Shown here: positions 8,450 to 11,400 of the stretch, one piece after another
How positions within the stretch are numbered: the stretch's first letter is position 1
Layout of the letters: the number at the start of each line of letters is the position of its first letter
From: Tieghemiomyces parasiticus
Lineage: Eukaryota; Kickxellomycota; Dimargaritomycetes; Dimargaritales; Dimargaritaceae
NCBI GenBank assembly: GCA_027575765.1
Contig: JANBPT010001278.1
Coordinates: 1 to 11,400 of the forward strand
Length of the DNA stretch: 11,400 nucleotides
Direction: 5' to 3'
Notes under the pieces: model-generated
Told to the model about the DNA's origin: nothing
Database searches by the model: none
The model's input: only the letters and a program-made list of their open reading frames with translations
Program-made: the position numbers and the translations under genes

Positions 8450-9631
8450 CATGTTTAGCATGATCGATATCGGATAAACGGTTTAGCGCCATACAGGAGA
8501 GCATGCGTACAGTGGAGGGGGGTGGGGCGAGGCAGCACGCTTGGCATCCTCCCTCCCCCGTAAAAGGGATTCTCCAACCTAGTTCGGCTGCCATCGGAGC
8601 TCGTAGGTGGAGGAAGGGAAGGTATAGATAGACGAACGGGCCACGGGAGACAGGTCACTGCCACCTATTGTGCCATTGGTCGGCCGGCAGCTTCCCAGAA
8701 TACTCGGGCACCGCTGCCCGCCCGTCCTTTTCTTTGGGACAAAATGCGGCTTGGCGGAAGAGGGTACATCGGCCTGCAGCCATCCCCATCATGAGCCGTG
8801 TGCTGTCCATTTGCCGTACGAGGTAGGTCGATGGAGAGCGGTTAACGCATAGTTTTACAGCCTTCGCCCGCTTTGGTCTATCGTTTTTCTTTGAAGGGCC
8901 GACTACACTATACGAAACTCTAATCCACGCTGCACATTTCTACTCTAAAGAGCTTGCTAAAACCTTTAGCCGCTGTTAAACGAACAATGCTGAGCAGTGA
9001 AGAGATCAGTCCGGTCCAGCCGGTTGAACCAGTCGGGACACCTGACTGGGAGGCTGTCCCCGCGGCATGTAGAACTAGTCGGCCTAAGTGGCCACCAACC
9101 TTATGGATAGTGGGTGACAAGCGCCAGGTCCCTCACAAAACGCCACATTTTCCGGTCTATACCCTTCACCCGGTGTGTAGGCCTACGTTGGAAGGTATGG
9201 AGCTGGGCTGGGTAGTCAAGGGAGGATTGGCGCATGACTGGAACCATGCAGTCCCATCGTATTGACTGCCAACTAAAGGCAGCCGGTCGGGGCTTGTTAT
9301 AGAAGCGAGGGGAGGGAGTCGGAAACAAAGCTCACGGCGGACCGAGGTCCGTTGTCGAATAAAGACCATGATAGGTGTAACCAACGAGCCAAGTTGGTGT
9401 TAGCGTCACCGCCCTAGCACGGCCATCAACACTGCTAGCCCTCCTCGTTGATGATTATTCCAAATGCCGGTGCTTTGCCTTGTGTTCGCCGTGTACGGTA
9501 GCGTTGTATTAACGGGTAAGAGTGTGGGTCGCAATCACTTCGGTTGAAACGCATTCGTGTCTTTCTAGCTTAGGACGGGCTATGCGGATGGCGACTAGCC
9601 ATGACGCTATGTGCGAGCTATATTTAGATTA

Positions 9632-9642
9632 CCCCCCCCCCC
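9632..9642 (+). repeat. Poly-C tract (11 C)
   Basis: Eleven consecutive C residues on the + strand, about 1.07 kb upstream of the secreted-protein start codon. This resembles the position of the 10-11 C tracts about 0.9-1.0 kb upstream of the receptor start. Confidence 0.85.
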
Positions 9643-9919
9643 ATGTTATACTCAACGCACGGACGGCAGTAGCAGAAGTCACGAGCTATGGTGCACTCAA
9701 CTCTGTGGCGCGGGAAGGGGCAATTAAGCGTAGCGGCCGTGGCGCCTCGTTCCGGTCGGGCAGTGGATCGTGTCGCTTTGGTATCACAGGTGGCGCACCG
9801 GCTGTCGTCGAGTCTAGCTGGCAGCGACTGGTGTCTGCCAGACTTACGAGCAGGCCGACTCCTCTAAAGGCACAGGCCAGTCCCGTAACTCGACGTCGCC
9901 AAACGGATAATCTTATCTG

Positions 9920-10714
9920 CCAGCCCTTTCGCCCTCCGCTCCTCTCGCTTTCCCTTTCTTCGTCCTTGTCCCGTCGGTCAAGCGCCCGGCCTTCTGGGAA
10001 CCGATTCCTGTACAACGTAGGCGACACAGGCCAGCCATTACCCGCCGTTTTACTTTCCTTTGCCATCGGCGTGCCGCGGCCTCACCCACTTGTTATACGG
10101 GCCGGCCACTCCATAGGGCGACTGTACCGCGGGTCCCTCCCCCCTCTTATTCATCGGACGCCCCCCTTCGTGCTGCTTAGCATCTCCGCTTGCCACTTTC
10201 GTTGTTGTTTTTGCCGGAGCGCCCAGGCCGTCCGTGGCCCTTTGACAACGGCACCCGCCGCTCTTTGCTTGTCCGGCTATCTTCTTTGTCATCCCCCCCT
10301 GTCGCCGTCGGTCTCCTGGTGGGCGGATTATATAAACTGGGATCTTCCTCGACTGGCTCCTCGCTCCCAACCTTCCTTTCTCGCTTTGAGTTCCACTCCT
10401 TTGCTGTGTCGAAGATTTTGCCCGCTCCAACTCCCTCCACTTGACTTGGTGCCTGCACTTCTCATAGCTTTCTCTGCTCTGGTTACTGCATCACGCACGG
10501 TGTCAGCTTCTTTTTCGCTCTTGATTGACAAAAATTACGTTTTCCTCTTTGGCCCGCAGTGCTTAAAGTGACATATTCACTGGGCGGGTAAATATTCCTT
10601 ACGGCTCAAAGCAGCTTTTGTACTCGCCTTCCTTTCACATCCCGTGCTCTCTCCTCGCATACGCCTCACCTCCCTGCTCTCGGGACTCTGCACCGCTAAT
10701 AACCGGAGTCCAAT
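9920..10714 (+). promoter_or_regulatory. Pyrimidine-rich, ATG-free promoter / 5' leader of the secreted-protein gene
   Basis: From about 9920 the sense strand turns C/T-rich up to the start codon at 10715, as upstream of the receptor gene. No ATG occurs in any frame from 9691 to 10714. A TATA box sits at 10329-10336, so transcription would plausibly begin some tens of bases later and give a leader of roughly 300-350 bases. A leader intron is conceivable, with GTAAAT at about 10588 as donor, a CTAAT branch-like motif near 10696 and an AG near 10708, but it is unproven. An in-frame TAA at 10700-10702 prevents extension of the downstream gene without splicing. Confidence 0.55.
10329..10336 (+). 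promoter_or_regulatory. TATA box (TATATAAA)
   Basis: An exact match to the eukaryotic TATA consensus, 379 bases upstream of the ATG at 10715, standing alone in C/T- and G/C-rich surroundings. Pyrimidine-rich sequence follows at once, as expected near a fungal transcription start. Confidence 0.5.
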
Positions 10715-11400
10715 ATGTTCGTACGAGTGAGCACTCTGTTGCTGGTCCTAGGTTTAGCTCAGGGCGGCCTAGGCCGTAGCCTTACGGAGAATCCCCAGCA
10801 GCTATACCGCCGCAACATGGACGTCACCAATAACCCGTCGGAGGAGGCTCTCTTTGCGCAGAACTCTGGCGACCTGACTGGTCTCCTGCCCGAGGCTACT
10901 ACGGCTACGGATCCAGCCCAATCTGCGCCGATGGGACTGGCCGACCTGATGGCACCCTTCTCCTCCACGACCACCGATCAGCAGCAACTGGCGCCCGATT
11001 GTGCCCCGACAGCCACTGTGACGGTGACCGAAACCGTGACTGTAACCCAGCCGTGTGATTCCATGCCAACCGCGAACCTATCCGAGCCCTGCGACGATAC
11101 CCCAGGTCTGGACCCGGGCACCATTGGCAAGTGTGTCGACCCCACCCCTATCGCACCTCTCCTGCCGACCGACCCCGTATACTCTTCCCCGCCGCCGGCT
11201 GCCAGCGACGTGTCTGCCGATCTGGCTCCTGCGCCCCTGGCTGAGGAAGACTGCGACGAGGAACCTACCTCTTCCCTGACCGAGGAGGACTGCGACGACG
11301 AAATCCCCGCACCCACTAGCGACCTGACGCCTGCCGTTGATCCAGCCCCTGCGGCCGACCTACTGCCCACGACCCCCGTCGAAAACCTGCAGGTCGAGCC
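10715..11400 (+). CDS. Secreted acidic Thr/Pro-rich cell-surface protein (5' part, runs off window)
   Basis: Open from ATG 10715 to the window end: 228 codons plus two bases, so the C-terminus is missing. The start has A at -3, and an in-frame TAA lies 15 bases upstream. Residues 1-18 form a signal peptide (short basic start, LLLVLGLA core, small residues Ala/Gly for cleavage near 15-21). An RR pair at 32-33 could be a Kex2-type processing site. The mature part is acidic and rich in Pro, Thr, Ala and Asp, with one N-glycosylation sequon (NLS at 121) and many likely O-mannosylation sites. TVTVTETVTVT at 101-111 is a motif I know from fungal wall and extracellular proteins. Cysteines recur before acidic residues (114, 126, 180, 193); EEDCDEE and EEDCDDE at 177-183 and 190-196 look like the start of a tandem repeat. 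Codon bias matches the receptor gene. No enzyme domain is visible; a GPI-anchored wall protein is possible, but the anchor region would lie outside the window. Confidence 0.75.
   Translation, partial: MFVRVSTLLLVLGLAQGGLGRSLTENPQQLYRRNMDVTNNPSEEALFAQNSGDLTGLLPEATTATDPAQSAPMGLADLMAPFSSTTTDQQQLAPDCAPTATVTVTETVTVTQPCDSMPTANLSEPCDDTPGLDPGTIGKCVDPTPIAPLLPTDPVYSSPPPAASDVSADLAPAPLAEEDCDEEPTSSLTEEDCDDEIPAPTSDLTPAVDPAPAADLLPTTPVENLQVE
11243..11330 (+). repeat. Imperfect 39-base repeat unit within the secreted-protein gene
   Basis: The sequence starting at 11243 (encoding EEDCDEEPTSSLT) recurs in altered form at 11282 (EEDCDDE...PTSDLT), offset by 13 codons. The first 20 bases differ at only two positions. 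Such in-frame repeats are common in wall proteins, and more copies could lie beyond the window. Confidence 0.55.

Larger units (their letters stand above)
7666..9919. other. Intergenic region with no supported gene
   Basis: About 2.2 kb of mixed-composition DNA between the receptor's 3' end and the next pyrimidine-rich leader. The longest ATG- or GTG-started frames lying wholly inside it are about 100 codons, on both strands, without codon bias or recognisable motifs. Two small hairpins lie next to each other at 7765-7777 and 7791-7824. A short AT dinucleotide run is at 8437-8449 and a poly-C tract at 9632-9642. I see no tRNA, transposon end or repeat array. Confidence 0.55.

Noticed and set aside
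2490..8825. 12-base direct repeat CCGTACGAGGTA at 2490-2501 and 8814-8825
   Set aside because: A few exact 12-base matches are expected by chance in 11.4 kb; there is no flanking similarity or element structure.
10978..11370. 130-codon Ser/Gly-rich minus-strand frame opposite the secreted-protein gene
   Set aside because: A mirror of the Pro/Thr/Asp-rich sense codons. The sense frame has the signal peptide, start context and codon bias.

Overview
The window looks like fungal nuclear DNA, probably from an early-diverging filamentous lineage, though the sequence alone cannot fix the taxon. Four things point to a fungus. One gene encodes a seven-helix membrane receptor fused to an RGS domain, an architecture known from fungi (and plants). 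A second gene encodes a secreted Thr/Val-repeat protein of the kind common among fungal cell-surface proteins. Coding regions carry a strong C/G bias at third codon positions. Start codons sit in eukaryotic contexts (G or A at -3), with no bacterial-style ribosome binding sites. There are no operons; gene density is low, with about three genes in 11.4 kb, all readable on the + strand.

Layout. (1) 1-588: the 3' end of an unrecognised protein gene. Its last exon is most likely 433-588, preceded by a candidate intron; a short 3' UTR follows. (2) About 720-4660: roughly 4 kb of intergenic DNA of mixed composition with no supportable gene, RNA gene or mobile element, but with several long poly-C tracts. 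(3) About 4660-5606: a pyrimidine-rich, ATG-poor promoter/5' leader. (4) 5607-7430: a complete, apparently intronless gene for a 607-residue 7TM-RGS protein, with an AT-rich candidate 3'-end signal near 7628-7665. (5) About 7700-9920: a second gene-poor stretch. (6) About 9920-10714: another pyrimidine-rich leader, with an exact TATATAAA box and no ATG at all from 9691 to the start codon. (7) 10715-11400: the 5' part of a gene for a secreted, acidic, Thr/Pro/Cys-containing surface protein, cut by the window edge.

The two identified genes share surroundings (long pyrimidine-rich leaders, same strand) but nothing shows that they act together. The receptor would act at the plasma membrane, sensing an unknown ligand and/or speeding GTP hydrolysis on a G-alpha subunit. 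The secreted protein would be in the wall or outside the cell. The most notable points are the RGS domain split by about 165 residues, substitutions at presumed G-alpha contact positions, the ATG-free leader, and the strand-asymmetric poly-C tracts. I found no convincing evidence of a wholly new system.
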